Positions 27,782-36,359 of a DNA stretch of 64,000 bases are shown one piece after another (position 1 is the stretch's first letter; every line of letters starts with the position of its first letter). The stretch comes from Microcosmobacter mediterraneus. Lineage in GTDB: Bacteria > Bacteroidota > Bacteroidia > Flavobacteriales > Flavobacteriaceae. The stretch covers positions 124,001 through 188,000 of the forward strand of contig NZ_JAVRIA010000001.1 of NCBI RefSeq assembly GCF_031846265.1, given 5' to 3'. The translations under genes and the position numbers were made by a program. The notes beneath the pieces are model-generated. The model had not been told where the DNA came from. It searched no databases and was given only the letters and a program-made list of their open reading frames with translations.

Positions 27782-30069
27782 TGAAATGGATTTATAGTAT
27801 TATTATGGTATTACCACTAATGGCCTTTTCGCAAGAAGAGGCCACTTTTTATGTGCAATTAGATGATTTACCATTAGATGAAGCTTTGGTGATTATTGAA
27901 AAAACTTTTGATGTTAGATTCTCCTATCAAGATAAAGTTATTGACGATAAAACTTTTAATGTAGAAGGTGATTTTTATTCAATTTCAGAAATTCTTAATT
28001 TATTAACCACTAACACATCGCTTAAATATAATAGAGTCGATAATAGATATATTATTATAACAAAATCAAAGATTTTAAATATTCAAAAGCTCGAGGATAT
28101 TATCATATATGGATTTTTAACTCAAGGAATTACCAAGAATAAAGATGCAAGCTATTCTATTTCACCTAAAGAGTTAGGAAATTTGCCAGGCTTAATCGAG
28201 CCAGATATTTTAGAAAGTATTCAACAATTACCAGGTGTTATAAGTCCTAATGAAACAGCAACAGGTTTAGTGGTAAGGGGAGGAACTGTAGACCAAAACC
28301 GATTAATTTGGGATGGTATTAATATGTATCATAAGGGACATTTGTTTGGAATGATTTCACCATTTAATCCAAATGCAGCTGATGATGTTGTCTTTATAAA
28401 TAAAGGTACTAATCCAAGATTTGGAGAGCGTGTCTCTAGTGTTATTAATATAAAATCAAAATCTGAAATATCTAATACACTTAAAGCAAGTATTGGAATA
28501 AACGCATTAAACGCTGATGCATATCTGGAGTTGCCAATCATTGAAGATAAACTAAGTATTCAAACATCTGTTAGGAGAAGTTATACCGAATTATTTGAAT
28601 CTTACACCTTCAATCAACTAGGAGATAAAGTATTTCAGAGCACAAAAATAGATTCTGAAAATAATACTGATGACGACTTTAGTTTTTTAGATTATAATAT
28701 AAAAGTTAATTACCAGCATAATTTAAAAAATAAGTTTAGTCTTAGTTTAATAGCCATTGATAATAGATTAGATTTTTTCAATAGTGAATCCAATACTAAT
28801 ACAGATGTTAACGATATTTTAGATATTAAAAATGTAGGCTATAGTGCAACTTGGGATCGTATTTGGAGTAATAAATTATCACAGTCTACCAAGTTGTTTT
28901 TTTCAGATTATCAATTAAATTATAATCTCATTACCTCTAATAATGGTTTGCAGATTTCAGATTTTGATAAAAGAAATAAGATATTTGATTCTGGCGTTCT
29001 TACAGAATTCAATTTACAAACTAACTCTAGAGATGTTTTAAGTTTTGGATATGAATTTAACCTTAAGGATGTTAATTATGCTTTTATCAATACTACAGAT
29101 TTATCATTTGTTTTAGATGCAGACAAAAATGTGGAAAGAACTCATAGTGTATTCGGAAATTATAACTTTAAAACATCTTGGTTAGACCTTAATTTGGGTT
29201 TTAGGACTAATTATTACAATGCATTAGATGCATTTAGATTTGAACCAAGACTTTTAGCTTACATTCCAATATGTAATCAATTGAAACTACAAGTTTCATC
29301 AGAACTAAAAAATCAGATCATTAGCGAAATAGATGAAACTGTTTTAAGTGATTTAACATTAGAGAATAGATTATGGAGATTGGCAAATGGAGAGGCCTTT
29401 CCAATAATAAATAGTCTTCAATCCTCTTTCGGCTTTATTTTTTCTAAAAATGGATGGCGAATAGATGTAGATAATTATTACAAACGTATTACTAATATTT
29501 CGGCTTTATCTTTAGGGTTTTTAAATCCAGAAAACAGTGGATTTAATATTGGAGATCGAAATATTATTGGTTCAGATATAGTTGTAGAAAAGCGTTATAA
29601 GAGATTTAAAACCTGGTTATCCTATTCTTATACATTTACAGAAAATAAGTATGATGGTATTAATAATAATGAATACTTTACCTCTAGTACTAATGTTAGA
29701 CATGCCGTTAATCTCTCATTAACCTATAGTCATAAGCAATGGAATATTGCTGCAGGTTGGAGATTACAATCAGGAAAACCGTTTACAGAATCTATCATTA
29801 ATACTAATGATGTGGAATTTCTTGGAGTAAATCAAGGTAGACTAAAAACATATCATCGACTAGATCTCTCAGCGACCTACAATTTTAATTTTTCAAAATT
29901 TAAAACTTTAAAAGGTAAAATAGGATGCTCAATTAGAAACGTTTATAATAGAAATAATCAATTGAGTAGAGAATATACAGGAAATAATAGCTTAAATGAT
30001 CCTATTGAAGTTGTAGATAAATTTTCATTAGGCTTTACACCTAATATATTATTTAGAATATATTGGTAA
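27781..30069 (+). CDS. TonB-dependent outer-membrane receptor with STN signalling domain
   Basis: A 762-residue receptor: signal peptide (LPLMAFSQ), STN domain (~22-100, LDDLPLDEALVIIEKTFDVR), plug (ILESIQQLPGVISPN, GLVVRGGTVDQNRLIWDGI) and a 22-strand barrel to the C-terminal aromatic FRIYW. Unlike most Bacteroidota receptors it lacks the carboxypeptidase-like domain after the STN, and no SusD is adjacent. This matches trans-envelope signalling through FecR. The ligand is unknown; it need not be iron. Confidence 0.9.
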   Translation: MKWIYSIIMVLPLMAFSQEEATFYVQLDDLPLDEALVIIEKTFDVRFSYQDKVIDDKTFNVEGDFYSISEILNLLTTNTSLKYNRVDNRYIIITKSKILNIQKLEDIIIYGFLTQGITKNKDASYSISPKELGNLPGLIEPDILESIQQLPGVISPNETATGLVVRGGTVDQNRLIWDGINMYHKGHLFGMISPFNPNAADDVVFINKGTNPRFGERVSSVINIKSKSEISNTLKASIGINALNADAYLELPIIEDKLSIQTSVRRSYTELFESYTFNQLGDKVFQSTKIDSENNTDDDFSFLDYNIKVNYQHNLKNKFSLSLIAIDNRLDFFNSESNTNTDVNDILDIKNVGYSATWDRIWSNKLSQSTKLFFSDYQLNYNLITSNNGLQISDFDKRNKIFDSGVLTEFNLQTNSRDVLSFGYEFNLKDVNYAFINTTDLSFVLDADKNVERTHSVFGNYNFKTSWLDLNLGFRTNYYNALDAFRFEPRLLAYIPICNQLKLQVSSELKNQIISEIDETVLSDLTLENRLWRLANGEAFPIINSLQSSFGFIFSKNGWRIDVDNYYKRITNISALSLGFLNPENSGFNIGDRNIIGSDIVVEKRYKRFKTWLSYSYTFTENKYDGINNNEYFTSSTNVRHAVNLSLTYSHKQWNIAAGWRLQSGKPFTESIINTNDVEFLGVNQGRLKTYHRLDLSATYNFNFSKFKTLKGKIGCSIRNVYNRNNQLSREYTGNNSLNDPIEVVDKFSLGFTPNILFRIYW

Positions 30070-30071
30070 AT

Positions 30072-30102
30072 AAATCCCTAAAGCAATAAGCTTTAGGGAT
30101 TT
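30072..30102. terminator. Bidirectional terminator between receptor and DUF2141 genes
   Basis: Perfect 13-bp arms AAATCCCTAAAGC and GCTTTAGGGATTT around AATAA, between convergent stops. A short GATT tandem (about four copies) follows at 30103-30117. Confidence 0.85.
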
Positions 30103-30127
30103 GATTGATTGATTGATGAAAGTGAAC

Positions 30128-30547
30128 TTAAAACCTAATATTAAGATCTAAAGTTTTACCAGTAAATTCAAATTTAGCGTCAGAATACATTGGTGGTCCA
30201 TAACTCATAGGATTGTTAGACATACCATAATTTTCTTTTGGCATTCCATTGTTTTCAAAATCCATTCTGTTGTTCTCGTTTTCATCATGTAACGCCATGA
30301 TTGCATATTCTCCAGGTTTAACGTTTTCAAAAGTTATTGTTACTTTTCCGTCCGTAATTTTAGATTCAGAATTCATAATACCTTGACCTTTCATAAACGT
30401 ATCTTTAGAATGTAAGGATAATAAAACCTTTCCGTTATTATTTTTAATGTTTTCAATAGTAACAGTAATCGAGTTTACGTCTTCATTTTGTGAGAATCCA
30501 AATGTTGTTGATAATGCTAATACAACTAAAAGTGCTAATGTTTTCAT
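30128..30547 (-). CDS. DUF2141 domain exported protein
   Basis: A 139-residue protein, with start at ATG 30547 (MKTLALLVVLALSTTFGFSQ, signal peptide); the frame extends 13 codons upstream. The mature part is a single DUF2141 beta domain: TVTIENIKNNNGKVLLSLHS, GEYAIMALHDENENNRMDF with an EF-hand-like acidic loop, and FGMPKENYG-like NGMPKENYGMSNN. Probably periplasmic or surface, function unknown. Upstream lie a near-consensus promoter and two direct repeats 21 bp apart. Confidence 0.85.
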   Translation of the reverse strand: MKTLALLVVLALSTTFGFSQNEDVNSITVTIENIKNNNGKVLLSLHSKDTFMKGQGIMNSESKITDGKVTITFENVKPGEYAIMALHDENENNRMDFENNGMPKENYGMSNNPMSYGPPMYSDAKFEFTGKTLDLNIRF

Positions 30548-30583
30548 AATATTTGTTTTTATGGTTTTGTTTGTTTGATGAGA

Positions 30584-30655
30584 CAAATATCATTCAGGTT
30601 CCTCAATTACAATAATTCATATTACCGAATTGTAGATTTTTATTACTGAAATGTA
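30584..30655 (-). promoter_or_regulatory. DUF2141 promoter with two 14-bp direct repeats at 21-bp period
   Basis: Minus strand: TACATTTCAGTAAT (30655-30642) and TACAATTCGGTAAT (30634-30621), then TTG (30612-30610), 18 bases, GATATTTG (30591-30584), one base off TAnnTTTG. Two repeats two helical turns apart directly upstream of -33 are what a LytTR-type or other dimeric activator uses. Confidence 0.4.
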
Positions 30656-30718
30656 ATTTATTTGCCATTAGTTTAAAATTATCCATGAGTCTATTTAAAA
30701 TAACAGGGCAAGTTATAC

Positions 30719-30746
30719 TTGGATTAAACATAATATCGTAAATTTG
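30719..30746 (+). promoter_or_regulatory. Promoter of pyrG
   Basis: TTG at 30719-30721, 17 bases, TAAATTTG at 30739-30746. The short leader holds a palindrome, GCGTTTT/AAAACGC, at 30750-30764, ending 3 bases before the ATG; it may affect initiation. Confidence 0.5.
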
Positions 30747-30767
30747 CTTGCGTTTTAAAAACGCATC

Positions 30768-32408
30768 ATGACAACTACAACTAAATACATCTTTGTAACA
30801 GGAGGTGTAACATCTTCTCTAGGTAAAGGAATCATAGCAGCATCTCTAGCAAAGCTTTTACAGGCTCAAGGTTACAGAGTTACTATCCAAAAATTAGATC
30901 CTTACATTAACATAGATCCAGGGACTTTAAATCCTTATGAACATGGCGAATGCTATGTTACAGATGATGGTGCAGAAACCGATTTAGACTTAGGACATTA
31001 TGAACGTTTTTTAAATGTACCTACAAGTCAGGCAAATAATGTTACAACAGGACGTATATACCAAAGCGTTATTAATAAAGAACGTCGTGGTGAGTTTTTA
31101 GGTAAAACAGTACAAGTTATTCCTCATATAACTGATGAGATTAAGCGTCGTATTCAAATTTTAGGAAAATCTGATGATTATGATATTGTTATTACAGAAA
31201 TAGGCGGAACTGTCGGTGATATAGAGTCGTTACCCTATATTGAAGCTGTACGTCAGCTAGAGTGGGATTTAGGTGAAAATAATACATGTGTTATTCATTT
31301 AACCTTAGTACCTTACCTTTCTGCCGCTGGTGAGCTCAAAACCAAACCAACTCAACATAGTGTAAAAACTTTGATGGAGAGTGGAGTCCAAGCAGATGTT
31401 TTAGTATGTAGAACAGAACATCATTTAAGTGATAGTATAAAAACTAAATTAGCTCGTTTTTGTAATGTAAAGAAAGATGCTGTTATTCAATCTATAGATG
31501 CTTCAACGATATACGATGTGCCAAATCTTATGTTAGATGAAGGCTTAGATACTGTTGTGCTTAAAAAGCTAAATTTAAAGAGTGCAAAGCCTAATTTAGA
31601 TCAATGGAATGCATTTTTACAACGTCATAAAAATCCAAATAACGAGGTCACAATTGGTCTAATTGGTAAGTATGTAGAACTTCAGGATTCCTATAAATCT
31701 ATTTTAGAGTCCTTTATTCATGCTGGTGCAGCAAATGAAGTTAAGGTAAAAGTAGAGTCTATACATTCAGAGTATATTACTACAGATAATATAGAAGACA
31801 AATTAAAGCATTTGCATGGCGTTTTAGTAGCTCCTGGATTTGGTGAACGAGGAATTGAAGGTAAAATTTCTGCCATACAATACGTGAGAGAACATAATAT
31901 TCCGTTTTTAGGAATTTGCTTAGGTATGCAAATGGCAGTGATTGAATATAGTAGAAATGTCCTTGGTTTAACCAATGCAAATTCTACCGAAATGAATGAA
32001 GAGACGGATCATCCAGTAATTAACTTAATGGAATCTCAAAAAGCAGTGATCAATAAAGGAGGTACTATGAGATTAGGATCTTGGGATTGCCAACTTTTAA
32101 AAGGAAGTATTACTCATAATGTCTATAAAACACAAAAAATAGAGGAGCGACATAGACATCGTTACGAGTTTAATAATGAATACTTAGAACAAATTGAAAC
32201 GTCTGGAATGAAAGCAACTGGTATTAATCCAGATACAAAACTTGTTGAAGTTATTGAAATTCCAGATCATATGTGGTTTGTAGGTGTCCAATATCACCCA
32301 GAATATAAAAGTACAGTAGCTAATCCGCATCCTTTATTTGTAGCATTTGTTAAAGCTGCTTTAAATCACAGCAGTCAGCAAAACAGTGTCAGTTTGGCAC
32401 AAAATTAA
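30768..32408 (+). CDS. pyrG: CTP synthase
   Basis: A 546-residue enzyme that aminates UTP to CTP with glutamine. The N-terminal synthetase domain has FVTGGVTSSLGKGIIAASLA and KLDPYINIDPGTLNPYEHGE; the C-terminal class I glutamine amidotransferase domain has FLGICLGMQMAVIEY with the nucleophile Cys near residue 384, and a late HPEYKS with the catalytic His-Glu. Complete, with no unusual features. yidC follows 59 bases later, probably on the same transcript. Confidence 0.98.
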   Translation: MTTTTKYIFVTGGVTSSLGKGIIAASLAKLLQAQGYRVTIQKLDPYINIDPGTLNPYEHGECYVTDDGAETDLDLGHYERFLNVPTSQANNVTTGRIYQSVINKERRGEFLGKTVQVIPHITDEIKRRIQILGKSDDYDIVITEIGGTVGDIESLPYIEAVRQLEWDLGENNTCVIHLTLVPYLSAAGELKTKPTQHSVKTLMESGVQADVLVCRTEHHLSDSIKTKLARFCNVKKDAVIQSIDASTIYDVPNLMLDEGLDTVVLKKLNLKSAKPNLDQWNAFLQRHKNPNNEVTIGLIGKYVELQDSYKSILESFIHAGAANEVKVKVESIHSEYITTDNIEDKLKHLHGVLVAPGFGERGIEGKISAIQYVREHNIPFLGICLGMQMAVIEYSRNVLGLTNANSTEMNEETDHPVINLMESQKAVINKGGTMRLGSWDCQLLKGSITHNVYKTQKIEERHRHRYEFNNEYLEQIETSGMKATGINPDTKLVEVIEIPDHMWFVGVQYHPEYKSTVANPHPLFVAFVKAALNHSSQQNSVSLAQN

Positions 32409-32467
32409 TTTTGGACAACAATTTGATATAATAAAGTAAGCTCTCCAAAAAGAGTAACCAACAGTAT

Positions 32468-34384
32468 ATGGAAGAAAAAAAACTAGACTTAAACTCAATT
32501 ATAGGATTCGTACTTATCTTCGGAATTCTATTATATATGTTCTATCAAAACGAACAAAAACGACAAGCTGAAGAGTTAGAAAATGCAAACCAAGAGCAGG
32601 TAGACCAAAATAGTCAGGTAAAAGCAGATTCACTAAATATTGCAAATGACACTAAATTAATACAAGAGAGTTCTGTAGAAGTAGTGTCAGATTCTATAAA
32701 GGCATTAGAGCTTCAGAATAAATTAGGTGCTTTTGCTTATGCGTCAACTTTACCATCAGCGCAAGACGATATAACAACTGTAAGTACTGATGTTTTTGAT
32801 CTCAAATTCAAAAATAAAGGTGGATTTCTTTCAGAAGTAAAACTCAAACAATATGTTGATTACAAGGCTGAGCCTGTATTTCTTATTAAAGATGATAACA
32901 CAGCATTTAACATAAACTTTGGTACAAGCGATAATAGAATCTTAAATACCGAAGATTTATTTTTTGAGCCATCTGTAACAAAAAATGGTGATAATACTGT
33001 GGTTTCTATGAAGCTCAAAGTGTCAGAAACTAGATACTTGGAGTATAGATACGAACTGAAGCCCAATGATTATATGATTAATTTTTCAATTAATTCTCAA
33101 GGGCTAAGTAATGTTATAAATAGCTCACAGGATATTAATTTAGATTGGTCACTTAAAGGTCTAAGACAAGCTAAAAGTATTACATACGAAAACAGATATA
33201 CACGTTTAACATATCAGCACGATGGTGATAAAATTGATAAGTTAGGCCAAATGAGTGATGATAATGAAACAGAACAAGATGTTGCTTGGTTGTCTTTTAG
33301 ACAACACTTTTTTAGTAGTATTTTAGTCCCCGATCAGCCTATAAAATCGGTTAACTTAACTTCTACAGATTTAGTTAAGGATGAAGAAGTTGATACAGTT
33401 TATACTAAAGCTTACAATTCTAAATTTGCTCTAGCAGTTAGTAATGGAGAATTAAAAAACAATTTTGGTTTTTATTATGGCCCAACAGATGCTAAGGTCT
33501 TAAAAACGTACGATAAAAATCTAGAGGAAAGTATACCTTTTGGATGGGGAATTTTTGGTTGGATTAATAAGGCTGTATTTATTCCTTTATTTGGGTTTTT
33601 GAGTGGGTTTTTACCTTATGGTATTGCAATTATTGTGATGACAATTTTGGTAAAAATATTACTCTCTTTTGTTCAGTATAAGCAGTTTTTATCACAGGCT
33701 AAAATGAGAATATTAAAGCCAGAATTAGATGCTATACGTGCAAAATATAAGGATAACAAACTTAAAGCTCAGCAAGAGACTATGGCTTTACAGAGTAAAG
33801 CAGGAGCAAGTCCTATGGCTGGCTGTTTACCTGGTTTAATGCAAATTCCTGTGTTTTATGCGTTGTTTATGTTTTTCCCAACAGCATTTGCATTACGACA
33901 AAAAAGTTTTCTTTGGGCAGAAGATCTATCTTCATTTGACTCCATTTATGATTTTCCTCCAGGTGTAAATATTCCATTCTATGGAGATCACGTTAGTTTA
34001 TTTCCAATATTAGCAGCTATTGCTATTTTCTTCTATATGAAAATGACGACTGGACAACAAATGGCGAGCCAACCTACACAAGAAGGAATGCCAGATATGG
34101 GAAAAATGATGAAATACATGATTTATTTCTCTCCATTACTAATGTTAGTGTTTTTCAATCAGTATGCTTCTGGTTTAAGTTTGTATTACTTTATTTCAAA
34201 CTTAATTAGTATTGGTATTATGTTGGTCATCAAAAAATATATTATTGATGAAGAAAAAGTTCTAGCTAAGATTGAGGTTAGTAAAAGCAAACCTAAAAAG
34301 CAGAATAAGTTTCAGAAAAAAATGCAACAAATGATGGAACAAGCTGAGCAGCAAAAACAAGCACAACAGCGTCGTAAAAAATAA
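32468..34384 (+). CDS. yidC: Membrane protein insertase YidC
   Basis: A 638-residue insertase of the Gram-negative type: N-terminal membrane helix (IIGFVLIFGILLYMFYQ), a large periplasmic beta domain (~95-345), then the conserved five-helix core from ~365 with IFGWINKAVFIPLFGFL, a cytosolic loop rich in K/A/Q (LKPELDAIRAKYKDNKLKAQ) and GCLPGLMQIPVFYALF. A basic C-terminal tail ends QQRRKK. It inserts inner-membrane proteins alone or with Sec. Downstream of pyrG, an order common in Flavobacteriia. Confidence 0.97.
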   Translation: MEEKKLDLNSIIGFVLIFGILLYMFYQNEQKRQAEELENANQEQVDQNSQVKADSLNIANDTKLIQESSVEVVSDSIKALELQNKLGAFAYASTLPSAQDDITTVSTDVFDLKFKNKGGFLSEVKLKQYVDYKAEPVFLIKDDNTAFNINFGTSDNRILNTEDLFFEPSVTKNGDNTVVSMKLKVSETRYLEYRYELKPNDYMINFSINSQGLSNVINSSQDINLDWSLKGLRQAKSITYENRYTRLTYQHDGDKIDKLGQMSDDNETEQDVAWLSFRQHFFSSILVPDQPIKSVNLTSTDLVKDEEVDTVYTKAYNSKFALAVSNGELKNNFGFYYGPTDAKVLKTYDKNLEESIPFGWGIFGWINKAVFIPLFGFLSGFLPYGIAIIVMTILVKILLSFVQYKQFLSQAKMRILKPELDAIRAKYKDNKLKAQQETMALQSKAGASPMAGCLPGLMQIPVFYALFMFFPTAFALRQKSFLWAEDLSSFDSIYDFPPGVNIPFYGDHVSLFPILAAIAIFFYMKMTTGQQMASQPTQEGMPDMGKMMKYMIYFSPLLMLVFFNQYASGLSLYYFISNLISIGIMLVIKKYIIDEEKVLAKIEVSKSKPKKQNKFQKKMQQMMEQAEQQKQAQQRRKK

Positions 34385-34403
34385 ATACTATTTACCTTCA
34401 AAA

Positions 34404-34434
34404 AAAAGCCTCTGAAATTATTTCAGAGGCTTTT
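34404..34434. terminator. Bidirectional terminator between yidC and the fasciclin gene
   Basis: Perfect 14-bp arms AAAAGCCTCTGAAA and TTTCAGAGGCTTTT around TTA, between convergent stops. Confidence 0.9.
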
Positions 34435-34475
34435 AACAATTAACCAATTTATATATGAAGGGTATAAATTCTGTT

Positions 34476-35489
34476 TTAATCTGCAGCAGCTGGCCTGATA
34501 ACTCTATCTACTACGTGTACTACACCATTAATACCTTGTATATCTACTAAAGTTGAAATAATACCAATCTCTCTGTCTAAGCTATCTGTTAGTGTTAATG
34601 TTGATGCATCAAGCGTAATGTCTCCACCTAAAGTTGGTACTGGACCAGAAGATAATTCACTAGAACGTACATTATCACCAACAACATGTACAAGTAATAC
34701 AGCTTCTACAGTAGCAGGATCTAAATCTCCTAATCCTGTATTACCTGAAGGATCTAATTCTAATAGCAAAGCTCCAAAAGCATCATCAGTTGGTGCAAAA
34801 ACTGTAAATGGACCATCACCAGATAAAGTTCCGATTAAATCTGTTCCAGGCTGAGAATCTGCAGACTGTAATGCTGCAACTAAATTAGATAATGCAGGAT
34901 TTGCTAGTGCAAAATCTACGATAGTAGGTGGTAACAATACTTTATTTATTACGTGTACTGTACCATTTGTAGCTTCATTGTCAGGATCTGTAACATTAGC
35001 GCCTTTGTCAGCATTCATTCCACCATTCAATTCTACTGCGCCATTATTTACATTAAAATATAGACTTAGATTAGCATTATCAGGACCAATTGCAGCTGTT
35101 GACTGGTATCCTGAACCAGCAGTAATCAAAGTTGATGCATCAATAGTGTCTCCAATAATAACATGGTTTAATAAAATGTTTCTAACTAAAGCTTCTTCAT
35201 CAGTAGACAGATTGTCTAAATCTAAACCAGTTGCATTTAGCAAAGCAGTAAATGCAGCATTATCTGGCGCAAATACAGTAAAAGGTCCTGTTCCCTGTAA
35301 AGTTGTAACTAAGTCTGTAGCTTCTAGGGCAGCGGCTAAAGATGTTAAGTTGTTTGCCAATGCAATGTCAACTACTGTTGTAGTCATTGCAACTGGTCCA
35401 TCGTTGTTGTCATCATCGCTACACGCAGATAAACCTAAAACCAATAGAAATACTGGTAGCAATTTGATTGTTTTTGAAATAATTTTCAT
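34476..35489 (-). CDS. Fasciclin (FAS1) domain lipoprotein
   Basis: A 337-residue lipoprotein with lipobox LSAC and an acidic DDDNNDG linker that usually marks surface export. Two FAS1 domains follow (~37-185 and ~190-335): each has the H1-like block (GTGPFTVFAPDNAAF and GDGPFTVFAPTDDAF) and the late H2-like block (NGTVHVINKVLLPP and NGVVHVVDRVIRPA). FAS1 proteins mediate adhesion to matrix or other cells. A minus-strand -7 box TATTTTTG lies at 35540-35547. Confidence 0.93.
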   Translation of the reverse strand: MKIISKTIKLLPVFLLVLGLSACSDDDNNDGPVAMTTTVVDIALANNLTSLAAALEATDLVTTLQGTGPFTVFAPDNAAFTALLNATGLDLDNLSTDEEALVRNILLNHVIIGDTIDASTLITAGSGYQSTAAIGPDNANLSLYFNVNNGAVELNGGMNADKGANVTDPDNEATNGTVHVINKVLLPPTIVDFALANPALSNLVAALQSADSQPGTDLIGTLSGDGPFTVFAPTDDAFGALLLELDPSGNTGLGDLDPATVEAVLLVHVVGDNVRSSELSSGPVPTLGGDITLDASTLTLTDSLDREIGIISTLVDIQGINGVVHVVDRVIRPAAAD

Positions 35490-35551
35490 TTTTTTGAGTT
35501 TTTAAATTAATATAAAGTTCAAATCATTAATTTGTTTAACAAAAATATAAA

Positions 35552-36283
35552 ATGATTAAACAAAAAAGACAAACAAGTATATACTTTAAAATAATTTTAA
35601 CACTTTTTACCACAGCTTGTTTTTCTCAAGTATCTAAAAATCAGTTAGATATTAATGGGAAACGTCATGGTTATTGGTCTAAAAATTTTCACAAAACAAA
35701 CCAGCCTAGATACGAAGGTCAGTTTAATCATGGTAAGGAAGATGGTTTGTTTAAATTTTACACACTTTACAAAGGTAAAAGTATACTTAGTGCTACTAAG
35801 CTTTTTTTAGAAGAATCAGATTCTGTAGATGTTAAGTTTTTATCCTCTAAAAGTAAGGTGCTTAGTGAAGGTAAAATGATAGGTAAGCTATTTGTAGGTA
35901 AATGGGTTTACTACCATAAAAATACAGATGCTGTAATGACAGTTGAACACTATAACGATCAAGGACAGTTGCATGGTGAGAAAGTAACTTACTACGTAAA
36001 TGGTAAAATAGCTGAACTTATTAATTATAATAATGGAAAAAAAGAAGGCATTTCTAAAGTCTATTCTGAGGCTGATATTTTGTTAAAAGAAGTTACTTTT
36101 AAAGATGATGTCTTGGAAGGTAAAGCCATATATTATAATGCCTCTGGACAAAAAGCTTCAGAAGGCGAATATAAAGATGATAAGAAATTTGGGATTTGGA
36201 AACTTTATAAAAACGGGAAAGTAGATAAAGAAGAAGACTTTTCAAAAATACAAGTAAGACGCTTACCAAAAAAGCAACAATAG
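35552..36283 (+). CDS. MORN-like repeat protein (YwqK family)
   Basis: A 243-residue exported protein: signal peptide (TTACFSQ) then at least six MORN-type repeats with the G-x-x-x-G-x-W/F/Y core: GKRHGYW, GKEDGLF, GQLHGEK, GKKEGIS, DVLEGKA and DKKFGIW. The family is often labelled 'toxin-antitoxin system YwqK antitoxin', but there is no toxin partner here and the protein is exported, so that label should not be taken literally. Beta-hairpin repeats suggest a binding or structural role at the envelope. Confidence 0.85.
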   Translation: MIKQKRQTSIYFKIILTLFTTACFSQVSKNQLDINGKRHGYWSKNFHKTNQPRYEGQFNHGKEDGLFKFYTLYKGKSILSATKLFLEESDSVDVKFLSSKSKVLSEGKMIGKLFVGKWVYYHKNTDAVMTVEHYNDQGQLHGEKVTYYVNGKIAELINYNNGKKEGISKVYSEADILLKEVTFKDDVLEGKAIYYNASGQKASEGEYKDDKKFGIWKLYKNGKVDKEEDFSKIQVRRLPKKQQ

Positions 36284-36313
36284 AACTTACCTATTTACAT
36301 TATATGCATTAGT

Positions 36314-36345
36314 AATAGCAACAATTTTTTGTTGCTATTTTTATG
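36314..36345 (+). terminator. Intrinsic terminator after the MORN-like gene
   Basis: Perfect 11-bp arms AATAGCAACAA (36314-36324) and TTGTTGCTATT (36329-36339) around TTTT, followed by a T run. It sits right before the mnmA -7 box. Confidence 0.85.
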
Positions 36346-36347
36346 AT

Positions 36348-36355
36348 TAATTTTG
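36348..36355 (+). promoter_or_regulatory. -7 box of mnmA, ending 4 bases before the start codon
   Basis: TAATTTTG matches TAnnTTTG. The mnmA ATG is at 36360, so transcription from here would begin at or next to the ATG, that is, a leaderless mRNA. TTG at 36329-36331 gives a 16-base spacing. Confidence 0.45.
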
Positions 36356-36359
36356 CAGA

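Noticed and set aside
30750..30764. Attenuator in the pyrG leader
   Set aside because: The palindrome is short and AT-rich, has no T tract, and there is no initially transcribed G run of the kind used for pyrG control in Bacillus.
35552..36283. Toxin-antitoxin antitoxin label for the MORN-like protein
   Set aside because: It has a signal peptide and no toxin partner; the name is inherited from family annotation.
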